Assembly (NCBI RefSeq): GCF_035917275.1
Contig: NZ_CP108509.1
Location: 310,001 to 374,000 of the forward strand
Source of the DNA: Streptomyces sp. NBC_01237
Lineage (GTDB): Bacteria > Actinomycetota > Actinomycetes > Streptomycetales > Streptomycetaceae
DNA: 64,000 nucleotides
Direction: 5' to 3'
Below, one piece after another: positions 62,819 to 64,000 of this stretch (within the stretch, counting starts at the first letter, position 1; each line of letters starts with the position of its first letter). The translations under genes and the position numbers were made by a program. Under the pieces are notes generated by a model, which saw only the letters and a list, made by a program, of their open reading frames with translations, was not told where the DNA came from and did no database searches.

Positions 62819-63639
62819 GCACCGATACGATGCACCGGTTCACCGCCCCCGCCGGGCACGGCCGGCTCACCCGGACGCGGGTGCTGCACTCGGAGTGGGT
62901 CAAACTCCGCACCCTGCGCTCGACGTTCTTCACCCTGCTCGCCGCCGCCGTGGCGATGACCGGGATGGGCCCGCTGTTCTCGGCGCTCACCGCCTCCCAC
63001 TGGTCGGAGATGAGCGTGGCCGAGCGGGCGAGCGTCAACCCGACGGCACTGAGCCTGATCGGTTTCTTCCTGGCGCAGTTGGCGGTCGGCGTCATGGGTG
63101 TGCTCGTGGTCAGCGGCGAGTACTCGACCGGCATGATCCGTGCGACCTTCTCGGCGGTGCCTCGACGGCTCCCGGTCCTGTGGGCCAAGGCCACCGTGTA
63201 CGCGGCGGTGACCTGGGGGCTGATGACTGCCATGTCCCTGACGGCGTTCCTGGCCGGTCAGGCCCTGATGTCCTCCACGGGAGCCGGCGCCTCGCTGAGC
63301 GACCCGGGTGTCACCCGCGCCGTCCTCGGCACCGGTCTGTACCTGACCGTTGTGGGACTGCTCAGCGTCGCTGTCGGCACACTGACCCGTAACACCGCGG
63401 GTGGCATCACTGCCGTCTTCGGTCTGCTGCTGGTCCTGCCGGAGCTCGTCAAGGCACTCCCCTCCTCCTGGTCCGACCGGATAGGTCCGTACCTGCCGAG
63501 CAACGCCGGACACGCGCTCGCCGTCCTCCAGTCGGATCCGCACACCTTGGCGCCATGGACCGGATTCACCGTGTTCTGTCTGTACGCGGCCGTGGCGCTC
63601 GGCGGAGCCGCGGTGGCACTGAAACGACGGGACGCGTAG
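62815..63639 (+). CDS. ABC transporter permease (ABC-2 type)
   Basis: 274 residues and about six membrane helices. It shares motifs with the permease at 41070: LHSEWVKLRTLRSTFFTLLAA and VSGEYSTGMIRATFSAVPRRLPVLWAKA, and ends in VALKRRDA. It starts at GTG 62815, overlapping the ATPase stop. Together they form an exporter of unknown substrate. Confidence 0.85.
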   Translation: MSTDTMHRFTAPAGHGRLTRTRVLHSEWVKLRTLRSTFFTLLAAAVAMTGMGPLFSALTASHWSEMSVAERASVNPTALSLIGFFLAQLAVGVMGVLVVSGEYSTGMIRATFSAVPRRLPVLWAKATVYAAVTWGLMTAMSLTAFLAGQALMSSTGAGASLSDPGVTRAVLGTGLYLTVVGLLSVAVGTLTRNTAGGITAVFGLLLVLPELVKALPSSWSDRIGPYLPSNAGHALAVLQSDPHTLAPWTGFTVFCLYAAVALGGAAVALKRRDA

Positions 63640-63770
63640 TGGTCGGTGAGGGCGCGGCCGGATTCGGCAACCGGCCGGGCGGGACGGGCGGGGGCGTCGC
63701 CTGCCGACGGGCCGGACACCGCGGCGGGCCGGCCCGGGTACCTGCCGGGGCACCGCCCGGAAGCCGGACC

Positions 63771-64000
63771 ATGGCGAGCGGTGCGATGACGGTGACCGAG
63801 CCCGCCACCGCACCGGTCGGGCAGCCGTGGCGCACCCTGACCTGGTGCGCCCGGCTGCTGCGAGCACGGGCCCGGCTACCACCGATGGCGGTGGACGCGA
63901 TTCTGGTGACCACGCTCTTCGCCCTCACCTCCCTCGTCGTCCGCATCGACCTGCACGACCGCCCATGGCTCCTCGCATTCCAGGCGGCCTTGCTCCTGCC
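63771..64000 (+). CDS. N-terminus of a membrane protein, probably a sensor kinase (cut by window edge)
   Basis: From ATG 63771 the frame is open to the window end: a 50-residue cytosolic start, then LVTTLFALTSLVVRIDLHD and a further hydrophobic stretch. In the paralogous module at 41-45 kb an ABC pair accompanies a multi-helix histidine kinase, so this is likely to be the kinase of the second module. Sequence after the edge is needed; this is inference from layout. Confidence 0.55.
   Translation, partial: MASGAMTVTEPATAPVGQPWRTLTWCARLLRARARLPPMAVDAILVTTLFALTSLVVRIDLHDRPWLLAFQAALLL

Noticed and set aside
1..64000. CRISPR array
   Set aside because: No regularly spaced direct repeats with unique spacers and no cas genes were seen.

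Overview
The window is chromosomal DNA of a high-GC actinomycete, almost certainly Streptomyces. Genes show the strong third-position G/C bias of that genus, GTG starts are common, many genes overlap as ATGA or GTGA, and the families are typical: CsoR copper control, XRE-DUF5753/DUF397/ATPase triads, Methyltransf_19, DUF1048, HTH-nSTAND-WD40 and CHAT-TPR proteins. There is no rRNA, CRISPR array, integrase or complete insertion sequence. One MITE-like element and one tRNA-like sequence are present.

Layout. 0.6-3 kb: a cis-prenyltransferase coupled to an MpaB/rubber-oxygenase-like protein with C-terminal EF-hands. 3-5.5 kb: an Hsp100 ATPase. 6-11.6 kb: a secreted three-repeat protein, a DUF1963 protein, a MITE, an immunity-like protein, a lipoprotein and a PP2C phosphatase. 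11.9-13.1 kb: two gene remnants, a TPR-type regulator and hypB, joined head to head. 13.2-15.4 kb: PlsC, a DUF3592-like membrane protein and a small cytosolic protein. 15.6-21.3 kb: a compact three-gene operon ending in a TPR-CHAT caspase-like protease. 22-29.5 kb: small membrane and secreted proteins, a 1253-residue HTH-nSTAND-WD40 protein, a frameshifted membrane gene and asparagine synthetase. 29.8-41 kb: zinc-ribbon proteins, regulators, a methyltransferase, an XRE/DUF397/ATPase triad, an oxidoreductase, an M55 peptidase and unknown proteins. 41-45 kb: an ABC transporter diverging from a two-component system. 45-47.7 kb: a tRNA-like element, a flavin/F420-type oxidase family protein and an unknown protein. 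48-53 kb: a copper island. 53-58 kb: an AhpD-like protein, two MFS exporters and a PadR-DUF1048-DUF1048 operon. 58-64 kb: three hydrolases and a second ABC module followed by a probable sensor gene cut by the window edge.

How genes work together. The copper island carries CsoR (Cys35-His60-Cys64), a CopZ-like chaperone, a DUF1326 protein and two His-rich paralogues, one exported and one apparently cytosolic. Six CsoR-type palindromes lie in the island and a seventh lies between an MFS gene and padR. The copper ATPase copA is reduced to its first metal-binding domain and last membrane tail, so the other proteins may carry the copper response here. The CHAT operon is the best candidate for an undescribed conflict-type system: two proteins with no family I recognise are translated just before a caspase-like protease with both catalytic residues.

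Gene decay is a second theme: regulator/hypB, copA, a SUKH-3-like immunity gene, a truncated gene beside the response regulator, and two probable frameshifts. Assignments rest on motifs read by eye; no database search was possible.
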